Numbered from the stretch's first letter, positions 23,330 through 32,393 are shown. The stretch: DNA of 64,000 nt from Ectothiorhodospira sp. BSL-9 (GCF_001632845.1 NZ_CP011994.1:2366001-2430000), one strand, 5' to 3'. Numbers and translations are program-made. Notes: a model not told the origin generated them from the sequence alone.

Positions 23330-24775
23330 TCAGAAGCTGCCGAACACCGTCCCCAGGGTGATGAGGACAATCAGCGACAAAAAGGGCGCCAGCATGGCCA
23401 CCATGGCCAGGTCGAAATAGGCCTGGCGGTGGGTGAGGCCGCAGATGGCCAGCAGGGTGATCACCGCGCCGTTATGGGGCAGGGTGTCCAGGCCGCCGGT
23501 GGCCACGGCGGTTACCCGGTGCAGCAGTTCGGGGTCGATGCCCTGGGCCCGGGCCATCTCCATGTAGGTCTCACCCAGTGTGGACAGGGCGATGCTCATG
23601 CCCCCCGAGGCGGAGCCGGTCATGCCAGCCAGGATGTTCACCGCAATGGCCAGGGAGATCAAGGGGTTGTCACCACCCAGGCCCACTACCGTGTCCCGGA
23701 TCAGCAGGAAGGCGCCCAGGGAGGCGATCACGGCGCCAAAACCCACCAGGCTGGCGGTGTTGAAGATGGGCAACAGTGAGGCATTGGCACCGTTGTCCAC
23801 CGATTGCTTGAGCTTGGGCAGGCGCTTCCAGTTGAAGGCGATCACCACCATCAGCGACAGCACCAGGGCGGCGATCACCGACCATATCCCCCGTACCTGC
23901 TCAATGCTGGTCTCACCGTAAATCGGCAGGGCCAGGAAGTCGGTGTCCATGCGCGGGATGATCAGGAAGGTGAACAGCAGGTTGATGGCGATCACCAGCA
24001 CCAGGGGCAGCACGGCCAGGAAGACCGATGGCGGTGCCACCGGACGCTGTTCCACCGGCAGTTCCATCAGATCGAAGCCCTCGCCGGCGGAGCGTTCACG
24101 CAGGTCCTTGTCCGGCGTGAACTCGGCGTCCGGGTGGTCCCCATAGCCTTCGTGGGCCAGTTTGCGGGCCCGGTAACCGAGCCAGAGCATGCCCAGGCCG
24201 AACATGACCAGGGCCGTGATCACGCCCAGCCCGGGTGCGGCAAAGGGCGAGGTGCCGAAATAGGGCATGGGGATGGCGTTCTGAATGGCCGGCGTGCCCG
24301 GCAGGGCGGTCATGGTAAAGGTGAAGGCCCCCAGGGCGATGGTGGCCGGGATCAGGCGCTTGGGGATGTCCGCCTGACGGAACAGGGCGGCGGCGATGGG
24401 GTAGACGGCAAAGGCCACCACGAACAGGGAAACCCCGCCATAGGTCATGAGTGCGCAGGAGAGCACCACGGCCAGCATGGCCCGCTTGCTGCCCAGCCAG
24501 CGGATGATGGCGCGGGCCAGCACATCGGCGCTGCCCGAATCCTCCATGAGCTTGCCGAAGATGGCCCCCAGCAGGAACACCGGAAAGTAGAGGGTGATGA
24601 AGTCGCCTGTCGCCCCCATGAAGATCTGGGTATAGCTGCCCAGTACCGGGCCGTCCTGAGTGGCCACCACGGCAAAGGTGGCCAGCGCCGGGGCCAGGAT
24701 CAGCAGGCTGATGCCCCGGTAGGCCAGATACATGAGCAGGCCCAGGGCAATCAGGATGACCAGGATGTCCATCAT
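23330..24775 (-). CDS. GntP family permease
   Basis: A 481-residue carrier with about 12-13 membrane helices and the GntP family signatures: GKLMEDSGSADVLA, TMTALPGTPAIQNAIP, ILAGMTGSASGGMSIAL and GGLDTLPHNGAVITLLAICG. GntP-type carriers import gluconate or small hydroxy acids with protons. The LPHNGAV form is often seen next to 3-hydroxybutyrate genes, so a hydroxybutyrate-like substrate is a guess. The ATG pair at its start overlaps the stop of the patatin gene, so the two are translationally coupled. A long upstream extension of the frame is the shadow of the patatin gene. Confidence 0.85.
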   Translation of the reverse strand: MMDILVILIALGLLMYLAYRGISLLILAPALATFAVVATQDGPVLGSYTQIFMGATGDFITLYFPVFLLGAIFGKLMEDSGSADVLARAIIRWLGSKRAMLAVVLSCALMTYGGVSLFVVAFAVYPIAAALFRQADIPKRLIPATIALGAFTFTMTALPGTPAIQNAIPMPYFGTSPFAAPGLGVITALVMFGLGMLWLGYRARKLAHEGYGDHPDAEFTPDKDLRERSAGEGFDLMELPVEQRPVAPPSVFLAVLPLVLVIAINLLFTFLIIPRMDTDFLALPIYGETSIEQVRGIWSVIAALVLSLMVVIAFNWKRLPKLKQSVDNGANASLLPIFNTASLVGFGAVIASLGAFLLIRDTVVGLGGDNPLISLAIAVNILAGMTGSASGGMSIALSTLGETYMEMARAQGIDPELLHRVTAVATGGLDTLPHNGAVITLLAICGLTHRQAYFDLAMVAMLAPFLSLIVLITLGTVFGSF

Positions 24776-25863
24776 GAGCGGGGTTCCCCTGAGGTGTCGT
24801 CGCTGCCCCCGTGATCCAGGTCCGGCGGGGCGAAGGCATCGGTAAACAGGCCCTTGAGGTCGAAGCTGGAGCGCTGGCCCAGGTCGTCGAAGTGGTTGTT
24901 CAGGAAGGCCTCTGCCCAGTTGCGTCCGCGGTCCTTCAAATAGGTGAGGTAATCCCACTCGGCATTCATCTTGCTGGAGGCATCCAGGCCCTTGAGCTCT
25001 TCATGGGCATGGATCAGGTGCACGAAGATGTCGCGATAGCGCTCTGATTCCAGTTGTTCCGCTTCGATCAGTTGATGCAGCAGTTCAATGGCGCGCAGTT
25101 CCTTGATCAGGCTGGCGTTGAAGGTGATCTCATTGAGCCGGTTGATGATGTCCCGGCCGGTGCGGGGCAGTTCTTCCCGAACCATCGGGTTGATCTGCAC
25201 GATGACCAGATCTCGAGTGGTGGTGTCCTCCACGAGGGGGTAGAGGGCCGGGTTGCCGATGTAGCCACCGTCCCAATAGGCCTCGCCATCGATCTCCACG
25301 GCCTGGAACATGAAGGGCAGGCAGGCCGATGCCATCACGCTATCAACGCTGAGTTCCGGCTGGGTGAAGATGCGGCCCCGACCGGTGCGTACATTGGTGG
25401 CGGTGACAAACACCTTGAGTTCGCTGCAGTGATTGACCCGCTCGAAATCGATCTGGGCGGCCACCAGGTCCCGCAGGGGGTTGATGTTCATCGGGTTGAG
25501 TTCGTAGGGGGAGAACTGGCGGGTGAGCTGTTCGAAGAACAGGTAGCTCGGGGAGTGGTCCATGCTGAAGCGGCCGCTGAGCCGATCCCAGATGGTGCGC
25601 TGGATGGGGGAGAGTTTTGCCCCATCGCTCACGGCTTTCCAGAAGGCGGTGAGCGCATCGCGGGCCCCCTCCCGACCGCCCCGATCCAGCCCGTCGGCCA
25701 TGACCACCGCGTTCATGGCCCCGGCACTGGTGCCGCTGACGCTGCTGATGTGGATACGGGGATCCTCCAGCAGGCGGTCCAGAACCCCCCAGGTGAGGGC
25801 GCCATGGGCACCGCCCCCCTGCAGGGCAAGGTCTATGGTCTTGGTGGGAGAATTATTGCTCAT
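24772..25863 (-). CDS. Patatin-like phospholipase family protein
   Basis: A 363-residue patatin domain protein. LALQGGGAHGALTWGVLD carries the oxyanion-hole glycines, VSGTSAGAMNAV the nucleophile Ser (GxSxG, about residue 52), and YWDGGYIGNP the catalytic Asp of the DG[GA] motif. It is a predicted serine acyl hydrolase acting on lipids or related esters in the cytoplasm. Coupling to a GntP permease suggests a shared metabolic role, possibly around polyhydroxybutyrate or hydroxy acids (inference). The start giving MSNNSPTKTIDLALQ has AGGA about 9 bases upstream; a TTG nine codons earlier is less likely. Confidence 0.88.
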   Translation of the reverse strand: MSNNSPTKTIDLALQGGGAHGALTWGVLDRLLEDPRIHISSVSGTSAGAMNAVVMADGLDRGGREGARDALTAFWKAVSDGAKLSPIQRTIWDRLSGRFSMDHSPSYLFFEQLTRQFSPYELNPMNINPLRDLVAAQIDFERVNHCSELKVFVTATNVRTGRGRIFTQPELSVDSVMASACLPFMFQAVEIDGEAYWDGGYIGNPALYPLVEDTTTRDLVIVQINPMVREELPRTGRDIINRLNEITFNASLIKELRAIELLHQLIEAEQLESERYRDIFVHLIHAHEELKGLDASSKMNAEWDYLTYLKDRGRNWAEAFLNNHFDDLGQRSSFDLKGLFTDAFAPPDLDHGGSDDTSGEPRS

Positions 25864-25933
25864 GTCACCGGTTCCTGTGCGATCGGGCAACCATCATCAG
25901 TTGACAGCGGTTTATGGCAGGATTGAAGGGGCT

Positions 25934-26314
25934 CTAAAGCTCGCCTTGGCCAGAATGCCGCAGCCCCAGCGCGTTGGCCAGGGTGGGCCGGACGACGATG
26001 ACCACAAAAGAGGCAATGAACGCGGCAATGGGCCCGTGGGCAGCCCACCACAGGAAGAAGGCAAGAGCCAGTATCGCCACTTCCACTCCTGGCATGCGGT
26101 ACACCAGGCGTTCCAGTCGGTCTTCCGGGAACCGGCGCACACTCCAAAGTGGTGACTGCTTGCGTTCCTCGTCACTCAGGGGCATCTCCCCGCGCTCGTG
26201 ATGTTCGAAATCGGCATGCAGCTTGGCACTGATCAAACCGACCCCGACGCAGAGAACGGACGTGCCACCTGCGATGAGGATCATTGGTGTATTCAAGGGG
26301 GGTATTCCTGCCAT
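25934..26314 (-). CDS. Small membrane protein of unknown function
   Basis: A 126-residue protein with three likely membrane helices (about residues 10-30, MILIAGGTSVLCVGVGLIS; about 78-92, VEVAILALAFFLWW; about 95-113, PIAAFIASFVVIVV) and a charged cytoplasmic loop between the first two. No family is recognised. The start is uncertain between two in-frame ATGs ten codons apart, neither with a strong ribosome site. It lies between the patatin gene and the NAD(P)-binding protein gene on the same strand. Confidence 0.55.
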   Translation of the reverse strand: MAGIPPLNTPMILIAGGTSVLCVGVGLISAKLHADFEHHERGEMPLSDEERKQSPLWSVRRFPEDRLERLVYRMPGVEVAILALAFFLWWAAHGPIAAFIASFVVIVVRPTLANALGLRHSGQGEL

Positions 26315-26349
26315 GGATGAATGACTGCCAGTTCCCGCCTGGTGACGGT

Positions 26350-26964
26350 TCAGGTCACGTGCGGGGCTTGCCGCAGATAGGTCTCGTCGTCCAGCTGTAT
26401 GAGCACAAAAGACGCGACATCGGCCCGTGAAATCCGGGCTGCTATGGTATCGACATCCACGCCCGCCTGATAATTCCCGGTGGGCGGACCATCGAACAGT
26501 CCGCCGGGGCGCACGATGGTCCAGTCCAGGGGGCTGTCCTTGAGTATTCGTTCCTGCGCCTCCTTGTCCTTCATCACGCCGCGCAGGAAGATGGCGCTCA
26601 CGATCTTGAAGAACAAGGGGACCTGCTGAGCGCTTTCTCCCACGCCCATGGAGCTCACCGCCACCACCCGCTGGATGCCCTGGCGTTGCATGCCCTCAAT
26701 GATCAGTCGGGTGCCTTCGCTACAGACGCTGGGCGGGCTTTTCCGGGTGGGCCCGAGGCTGATGACCACGGCCTCGCAGCCCTCAAGCACGCGCGATACG
26801 GCGTCCGGGTCCAGCACATCCCCCTTGATGGCCACCACCTCGGGCAGATCCGGTACAGACTCTGGATTGCGTGCCAGCACCCGGCAGGAATGGCCGCGCT
26901 TGACTGCCTGTTCCACCACCTGAGCACCCACACCGCGGGTACCACCAAACACTGCGATCTTCAT
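26350..26964 (-). CDS. NAD(P)-binding protein, NmrA/SDR-a5-like
   Basis: A 204-residue atypical short-chain dehydrogenase: IAVFGGTRGVGAQVVEQAVKRG is the Rossmann GxxGxxG motif, followed by RVLARNPES, KGDVLDP, and VVISLGPTRKS. SSMGVGE and WTIVRPGGLFDGP are typical of the NAD(P)H-binding PF13460 group (YwnB, BVR-B-like). Such proteins act as oxidoreductases or as redox-sensing regulators; no substrate can be assigned. AGGAGA precedes the ATG. Confidence 0.8.
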   Translation of the reverse strand: MKIAVFGGTRGVGAQVVEQAVKRGHSCRVLARNPESVPDLPEVVAIKGDVLDPDAVSRVLEGCEAVVISLGPTRKSPPSVCSEGTRLIIEGMQRQGIQRVVAVSSMGVGESAQQVPLFFKIVSAIFLRGVMKDKEAQERILKDSPLDWTIVRPGGLFDGPPTGNYQAGVDVDTIAARISRADVASFVLIQLDDETYLRQAPHVT

Positions 26965-27135
26965 GGCGGGCTCTCCTGGATTCCACTCCCGGTCATCGTA
27001 GCGCTTGCCAGGTCAGGACAGAAGGGGGGGGGGGCACGGGCCCTGGCGACGCATCGGGCAAGGGGGAGTCGTGGGATGGTCGGCGCGAGAGAGTCGGGCT
27101 CCGAAGTGGAGGTGGCGGGCACTGATCGGAGAACG

Positions 27136-27170
27136 AAAAAGGCCTAGCATCGTGACGATGCTAGGCCTTT
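27136..27170 (-). terminator. Intrinsic terminator of tRNA-Arg
   Basis: A long perfect stem AAAGGCCTAGCATCG / CGATGCTAGGCCTTT with a TGA loop. Read on the minus strand it follows the tRNA directly and ends in a T run. Confidence 0.85.
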
Positions 27171-27178
27171 GATTTATA

Positions 27179-27255
27179 TGGCGCGCCCGGAAGGATTCGA
27201 ACCTCCGACCACCTGGTTCGTAGCCAGGTACTCTATCCAGCTGAGCTACGGGCGC
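27179..27255 (-). tRNA. tRNA-Arg (anticodon ACG)
   Basis: A 77-nt cloverleaf. Acceptor stem GCGCCCG/CGGGCGC, discriminator G and encoded CCA, D-arm AGCTCAGCTGGATAGAGT, anticodon stem CCTGG/CCAGG around CTACGAA (anticodon ACG, wobble A read as inosine), and T-arm GGAGGTTCGAATCC. It matches the bacterial tRNA-Arg(ACG) pattern closely. Confidence 0.97.
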
Positions 27256-27411
27256 GCTGAATTGGAAGCGCGCATTATGGTCATCCTGCCCCCCCGCGTC
27301 AAGCCCCGGAGGGGAGAAATTTTCGGGTGGTTCCTTGATTCCCGCGTGTTGACCGTTTGCCGCGTGGGGGCAATACTGCCAAAAAGCCACTCAACCCTGG
27401 CGAGGAGTCAC

Positions 27412-27957
27412 ATGCCCGACCTTCCCGAGACACCGTCCACCGCTGCGCGACCGGATCTGGACTGGAGCCAGGTCCGCGAGACCGTGATGATGCTGCAACT
27501 GGCGGTGGCGCAGATCGAGCGGACCATGCGCGATGGTAATGACTCCGTCAATGCCCTGGCCGCCTCCTTCACCAACATGGTGGGGAAGACTCAGGTGATC
27601 CACGCGGCCGCCGACGGGCTGGAGGATACTCAGGAGAAACAAAGCATTCTGGAAAACTGCGGCGCCGTGGAGTCCAGCATGTCCGATGCCATCGTGGCGT
27701 TCCAGTTCTACGACCGACTCTCCCAGCGCCTCGCTCACATCGGTAACAGCCTTGAGGGGCTGGCGGAACTGGTGTCTGACTCCAGGCGGCTGTACAACCC
27801 CTATGAATGGAGTGGTCTGCAAAGCGCCATCCGCGCCAAGTACACCAATGAACCAGACCGGGCGATGTTCGATGCCATGCTGGCCGGTGCCAGTATCGAG
27901 GAGGCTCTCAAGCTCTCGGAGCCATCATCCAGGGATAACGATATCGAGCTGTTCTAG
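27412..27957 (+). CDS. Hypothetical helical protein
   Basis: A 181-residue, mostly alpha-helical acidic protein. RETVMMLQLAVAQIERTMRDGNDSV and VESSMSDAIVAFQFYDRLSQRLAHIGNSL are amphipathic helices resembling segments of chemotaxis-signalling helper proteins such as CheZ-like phosphatases, but no phosphatase motif is clear. No function is assigned. The ATG is preceded by CGAGGAG, a good ribosome site; the frame further upstream only reads through the antisense of the tRNA. Confidence 0.65.
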   Translation: MPDLPETPSTAARPDLDWSQVRETVMMLQLAVAQIERTMRDGNDSVNALAASFTNMVGKTQVIHAAADGLEDTQEKQSILENCGAVESSMSDAIVAFQFYDRLSQRLAHIGNSLEGLAELVSDSRRLYNPYEWSGLQSAIRAKYTNEPDRAMFDAMLAGASIEEALKLSEPSSRDNDIELF

Positions 27958-27961
27958 CCTG

Positions 27962-29347
27962 CTACCCCTTCGATTCCGGCGCAAACAGGGCGTTGATCAT
28001 GTCGGCGTCGATCGGCGGTTCGTCCTCGCTGCGCTTGTCGTCCCCATAGACGTTATCCGCCAGCTTCTGCTTGCGGGCCTGCATGGCCAGGATCTTCTCT
28101 TCCACGGTGTTTTCCGTGATCAGCTTGTAAACGAACACCGGCTTGTCCTGGCCGATGCGGTGGGCACGGTCCGTGGCCTGGGCTTCCACCGCCGGGTTCC
28201 ACCAGGGGTCATAGTGGATCACCGTGTCGGCCTCGGTGAGGTTCAGGCCCACGCCACCGGCCTTGAGGCTGATCAGCATGAGGTTGGCGTGGCCATTGCG
28301 GAAGACATCCAGGGCCTCTTCGCGCTTGCGGGTCTGCCCGGTGAGCTTGGAGTAGCCAATACCCGCCTTTTTGAGCTCCTGCTCGATCAGCCCCAGCATG
28401 GTGGTGAACTGGGAGAACAGCAGCACCCGGCGGCCTTCATCCAATAGCTCCGGCAGGAACTCCATGAGCATCTGCAACTTGGCCGAAGGCGCGGAGCCGG
28501 CCTGGGTGCTGGCGGGCAGCAGGCGAGGATCGCAGCACACCTGACGCAGCTTGAGCAGGGCATCCAGCACCATGATATGGCTGCGGGCCAGGCCGCGCTT
28601 GGCAATGGCGTCGCGCACCTTCTTCTCCATGGCCAGGCGGATGCTCTCGTACAGGGCCGCCTGTTTGCCGCTGATGGGGGTGCTGCGCAGCAGTTCAGTC
28701 TTGCTGGGCAGTTCCTTGGCGACGATGTCCTTGGTGCGCCTGAGCATGAAGGGGGTGGTGCGCCGGGTGAGGCGCCTGAGCTTGTCGCCATCGTTGTGTT
28801 TTTCGATGGGTGTGCGGTACTGGCGGGAGAATTGTTCCTGGTTGCCCAGAAACCCCGGCATCAGGAAGTCGAACTGGGCCCACAGCTCCCCCAGGTGATT
28901 CTCCATGGGGGTGCCGGTGAGGCAGAGGCGATGGGTGGCCTTGATGCGACGCACCACCTGGGAGGCCTGGGCACGAGGGTTCTTGATCTGCTGGGCCTCG
29001 TCCAGGATCAGAAAGCTGAAATCCTGGGCCAGGAGTTCCTCGCTGTCGCGGGGGAGCAGGGGATAGGTGGTCAGGGCCAGGTCCATTTCGGGCAGCTGCT
29101 CGTAATACCGTTTGCGGTCCGGCCCATGCAGGGTGAGTACCTTGAGGCTGGGGGTGAACTGCTCCGCCTCCCGGCGCCAGTTACTCATCAGGCTGGTGGG
29201 GGCGACGATCAGGGCCGGGTGGTCCAGGCGTCCGGCCTGCTTTTCGATGGCCAGGTGCGCCAGGGTCTGCACGGTCTTGCCCAGGCCCATGTCATCGGCC
29301 AGCACGCCGCCCAACTGGTATTCCCGCAGGAACTGCAGCCAGTTCAA
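27962..29347 (-). CDS. SNF2-family DEAD/DEAH helicase, C-terminal part after a frameshift
   Basis: This part carries the whole SNF2 motor: motif I LADDMGLGKTVQTLAH, motif II LDEAQQIKNP, motif III LTGTPMENHLGELWAQ, then LLFSQFTTMLGLIEQEL, LISLKAGGVGLNLTEADTV and motif VI QATDRAHRIGQDKPV. It is in frame -1 relative to the upstream part at 29344-31209, and the two together make the normal single protein of about 1082 residues. The break is in a run of five C (plus strand, 29374-29378), where six would restore the frame. As it stands the motor could be translated only from an internal start, for example MNWLQFL. Such SWIM/SNF2 helicases are thought to remodel protein-DNA or RNA polymerase complexes. 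Confidence 0.8.
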   Translation of the reverse strand: MNWLQFLREYQLGGVLADDMGLGKTVQTLAHLAIEKQAGRLDHPALIVAPTSLMSNWRREAEQFTPSLKVLTLHGPDRKRYYEQLPEMDLALTTYPLLPRDSEELLAQDFSFLILDEAQQIKNPRAQASQVVRRIKATHRLCLTGTPMENHLGELWAQFDFLMPGFLGNQEQFSRQYRTPIEKHNDGDKLRRLTRRTTPFMLRRTKDIVAKELPSKTELLRSTPISGKQAALYESIRLAMEKKVRDAIAKRGLARSHIMVLDALLKLRQVCCDPRLLPASTQAGSAPSAKLQMLMEFLPELLDEGRRVLLFSQFTTMLGLIEQELKKAGIGYSKLTGQTRKREEALDVFRNGHANLMLISLKAGGVGLNLTEADTVIHYDPWWNPAVEAQATDRAHRIGQDKPVFVYKLITENTVEEKILAMQARKQKLADNVYGDDKRSEDEPPIDADMINALFAPESKG

Positions 29348-31209
29348 GCCTTGCTGCTGATAAGTCCGCAGGTCCCCCGGAAATCCTGGGGTGGCTCGAC
29401 CGGGGTGAGGGCCTCGAACTGGGTGAGACGGCGGGCCATGTGTTGCAGGTCCTGGCCACCCTGGATCTTGGCATCTCCCAGTTCCAGCAGCCGGGGCGCA
29501 TCCAGGCGGGACAGGCGCAGGTCTTCCTGGCCCGGGGCCAGATGGTCATACAGGTCGATAATGGCCTGCAAGACGGGCTCAATCTGCTCACGGGTCACCT
29601 GCACGTAACTGCCATCGTTCATGGGCAGGGCCAGGGTGGGTGGCAGACGCCCGGGTTGATAACTGCCGATGAGTTCGCTCACCAGGGGCAACAGGGGCAC
29701 CTTGCGGCCATCCACCTCCAGGTCAAAATGCAGGTCGAACCAGCCATTACCTTCCTCCACCTGGGCGTGGACATTCTCGGCCACATCCAGGCGCGGGATG
29801 TCTCCCTCTTCCTGGTGGATGCGCCAGCCTTCTTCCTTCAGGCGGGGGAGTGTCTGGTTGAGTAATTCCAGCCAGCGGGTCATGATCACCTGCTGGCTGA
29901 TGCCCAGGGTGGCCAGGGTGAATTGGCCAGGGGCCTTGGGGTCGCGCACCAGCCCTTCCTGCGCGAGCTGTTCCACGGCCCTTTCTTCCGCTGCCAGGTC
30001 GCGATGTATCTCCACGATGGCGCCCTTGACCCTGCCCATGGCGACGGGGGTAGGGTGATCGGGCGAGAGTGTCAGATCCCCGTAGATGAACTGCAGATTC
30101 AGGACTGAACGGGTCAGATTCAGCGTGTCTACCCGCACGGTCAGGAGCGGGATCGGGGCGACATCCTTCACCGTGCGCACGTTCAGTGCCTTGGGCTTGG
30201 GCAGTTGGGGGTAGTGAACCGCCAGGGTTTCGCTCACTTCCTGAAGTTCCTCCGGCGGGACGGGGGGTGCCTCCGGGACGCGACTGAGCCAGCCGGCATC
30301 AAGACCCTCCGGGATCATCAGGCCGCCCACCTCGTGGGTTTCCAGGTCCACATAGCGGGGCGGACGCAGGTCCATGGGCAGCCCGCCCTTTGGGTCGGTT
30401 TGGGCCACCAGGCGGAACGCTTCGGACTCTTCCACCCAGGTCAGTTCCACCGGTCGAGGCTCCCCGGAGTGCAAGGGTTGAACGCGATCCCGCCCCAGGA
30501 ACAGCCGCCCCGTGCCCAGCATCAGATCCATGGCGATCCCGCCCGCCAGGCCCTGAAGTTTGACTGGTGCCTGGAAACGGGGGTCACTGACATGGAGCTG
30601 GTTCAGGATGTCCCGATCGGTGGGGCACAGATACTCCGGTGGCACTCCGTAGGGGTTCAGCAGCGAGTGTATGCCCACTTCACGTCCCAGGGCGGTCTGG
30701 CCGTTCTTTTTCGTCTTGGCTATACGAAAGGTCACTCCGAACCCGGTGCTCACGCCGGTCTCGATGCTGTCCAGTTGATAGATGAGAAAATCGTCGCTGG
30801 TGCGCCCCGTGGGGGCTGGCGGGGCGTCTGGTGCCGTCTCCAGCAGCCAGTCGGTGAAGTGGTGCCCTTCATCCGGCATGGCAATGATGGCGTCGCCATC
30901 AATGTAGGCCAGACAAGCTGCCACCATGTGCTTGCACTGGATGCCGACGGGGCAGGTGCAGTCGCCGAATAGGCCCAGGGTCCGCCGGTCCCGTCCGGGC
31001 TTGGCCACCACGGTCTGGTGGTAGATCTCATCCCGACCACCCTCGGTTTCCGCGATGAAATACAACTCGTCCGGGTCGTCCTGGATCACATCCACGAAGA
31101 TGACCCGGTCTTCCTGGAAATAGCGCTTTCCTCGCTGGAAGGTGCGATGGTCGACAGCGTTTTTGATGATATCCAGCGTGAGGGGCGGGCGACGGCGTGA
31201 CTTCGACAT
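29344..31209 (-). CDS. SWIM zinc finger/SNF2 helicase, N-terminal part before a frameshift
   Basis: A frame of about 621 codons beginning MSKSRRRPPLTLDIIKN. The SWIM zinc finger is CTCPVGIQCKHMVAACLAYI (CxC-x(n)-CxH, about residues 80-100), followed by a long region typical of bacterial SNF2 helicases with an N-terminal SWIM domain. It ends abnormally, VEPPQDFRGTCGLISSKA, where family members continue into LRTYQQQGLNWLQFL; that continuation is present in the next frame. An intact gene would span 27962-31209. The ATG used here is preferred over one 15 codons upstream. Confidence 0.8.
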   Translation of the reverse strand: MSKSRRRPPLTLDIIKNAVDHRTFQRGKRYFQEDRVIFVDVIQDDPDELYFIAETEGGRDEIYHQTVVAKPGRDRRTLGLFGDCTCPVGIQCKHMVAACLAYIDGDAIIAMPDEGHHFTDWLLETAPDAPPAPTGRTSDDFLIYQLDSIETGVSTGFGVTFRIAKTKKNGQTALGREVGIHSLLNPYGVPPEYLCPTDRDILNQLHVSDPRFQAPVKLQGLAGGIAMDLMLGTGRLFLGRDRVQPLHSGEPRPVELTWVEESEAFRLVAQTDPKGGLPMDLRPPRYVDLETHEVGGLMIPEGLDAGWLSRVPEAPPVPPEELQEVSETLAVHYPQLPKPKALNVRTVKDVAPIPLLTVRVDTLNLTRSVLNLQFIYGDLTLSPDHPTPVAMGRVKGAIVEIHRDLAAEERAVEQLAQEGLVRDPKAPGQFTLATLGISQQVIMTRWLELLNQTLPRLKEEGWRIHQEEGDIPRLDVAENVHAQVEEGNGWFDLHFDLEVDGRKVPLLPLVSELIGSYQPGRLPPTLALPMNDGSYVQVTREQIEPVLQAIIDLYDHLAPGQEDLRLSRLDAPRLLELGDAKIQGGQDLQHMARRLTQFEALTPVEPPQDFRGTCGLISSKA

Positions 31210-31359
31210 GGGAGATCGGTGAGCTGAGGGGGAGTCGGCCCGGCAGGCTAACACAAGATCAGGCGCCAGCGACGCCCCGGGCGGCTGTTCCCGTCAAGGC
31301 TGATGCACCGAGCGCTGCGCGAGATGCCCTCGTGGTTGCATCAGGGAAGTCTCCACCTG

Positions 31360-31614
31360 TCAGTCGTCGTCATCGTCATCATCCACCACGGTGATGGGGC
31401 GGTAGATCTCCACACGGTCGCCGTCCTGAACGGGGTTATCCAGTTTGCAGAACTTGCCGAAGATGCCCACCTTCTGGTTGTCCAGGTCGATGTCCGGGAA
31501 CCGCTTGAGGATGCCGGATTGCTCGATGGCCTGTTGCACGGTGGCCCCCTCGGGGAGGTCCACCTTGAGCCAGGCCCGGTCGTTGGGGTCGCTGTAGGCT
31601 ACGCCGACGCGCAT
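31360..31614 (-). CDS. rnfH: RnfH family ubiquitin-like protein
   Basis: An 84-residue protein with the RnfH beta-grasp pattern: VGVAYSDPNDRAWLKVDLPEGATVQQAIEQSG, then VGIFGKFCKLDNPVQDGDRVEIYRPIT. It ends in seven Asp. RnfH has a ubiquitin-like fold; its role with the Rnf complex is unclear but it is the last gene of rnf clusters in several diazotrophs. Here it follows rnfE with about 85 bases that hold a family C repeat. Confidence 0.88.
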   Translation of the reverse strand: MRVGVAYSDPNDRAWLKVDLPEGATVQQAIEQSGILKRFPDIDLDNQKVGIFGKFCKLDNPVQDGDRVEIYRPITVVDDDDDDD

Positions 31615-31647
31615 GGGAATGCTCCTGTGTTTGTTGAAAGACGGCCC

Positions 31648-31682
31648 TCACCCCAACCCCTCTCCCGCCAGCGGGAGAGGGG
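31648..31682. repeat. Family C repeat between rnfE and rnfH
   Basis: CCCTCACCCCAACCCC followed by the hairpin CCCCTCTCCCGC-CA-GCGGGAGAGGGG. The same element occurs at 17.3 and 42.1 kb. It may stabilise or end the rnfABCDGE transcript. Confidence 0.75.
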
Positions 31683-31700
31683 CAAGGACGCCGGTCCCAT

Positions 31701-32393
31701 TCACGCCTCGGCCACCTTTGCTGCCACGGCCCGGTTCGCCAGCCGGGTATCCAGCACCCGCTTGCCCGCCAGGATGAAGCCCAGGGCCAGGAACGCACCG
31801 GGGGGCAGGATCATGAGCAGAAAGCCGCGGTAGTCGGGGATCAGTGTCATCTCCATCCAGGCAAACCCATCCCCCAGGAGCAGGCGGGCGTCGGCGAACA
31901 GGGTGCCGCTGCCGGGGATCTCGCGCACGGCGCCGAGCACCACCAGGATCAGGGTGAAGCCCACCCCCATGGCGAGGCCGTCCACCACGGCGCGGTGCAC
32001 CGGCTGGCGCGAGGCGAAGGATTCGGCGCGCCCCAGAATGGCGCAGTTGGTGACGATCAAGGGGATGAACAGGCCCAGGGCCTTGTGCATCTCGTAGAGA
32101 TAGGCGTTCATCACCAGATCCACCAGGGTCACCAGGGCGGCGATGAGCAGGATGAACACCGGGATGCGTACCTCCGGGGTGATGATGCCCCGGAACATGG
32201 AGATGAGCAGGGCGGCGGCCACCATGACGAAGGTGGTGGCCAGGCCCATGCCCAGGCCGTTGGTGGCGGTGCCGGTGACGGCCAGCAGGGGGCACAGGGC
32301 GAGCATCTGGGCCATGACCACGTTGTTGTCCCAGATGCCGTCACGGAACAGGCGGCGGTAGTCGTCCAGTATCAGTTTGGCCGGGTGGCTCAT
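31701..32393 (-). CDS. rnfE: Rnf electron transport complex subunit E
   Basis: A 230-residue membrane protein with six helices. [35 protein letters not shown], and LGLFIPLIVTNCAILGRAE are the RnfE/NqrD signatures, including the conserved Cys residues on half-helices that may hold the membrane [2Fe-2S] cluster shared with RnfA. Its start overlaps the rnfG stop by 4 bases. Confidence 0.95.
   Translation of the reverse strand: MSHPAKLILDDYRRLFRDGIWDNNVVMAQMLALCPLLAVTGTATNGLGMGLATTFVMVAAALLISMFRGIITPEVRIPVFILLIAALVTLVDLVMNAYLYEMHKALGLFIPLIVTNCAILGRAESFASRQPVHRAVVDGLAMGVGFTLILVVLGAVREIPGSGTLFADARLLLGDGFAWMEMTLIPDYRGFLLMILPPGAFLALGFILAGKRVLDTRLANRAVAAKVAEA

Noticed and set aside
29370-29380. Programmed ribosomal frameshifting in the SNF2 gene
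   Set aside because: The run does not form a recognised slippery heptamer with a downstream structure, and the family is encoded in one frame elsewhere; a sequencing error or plain mutation is simpler.
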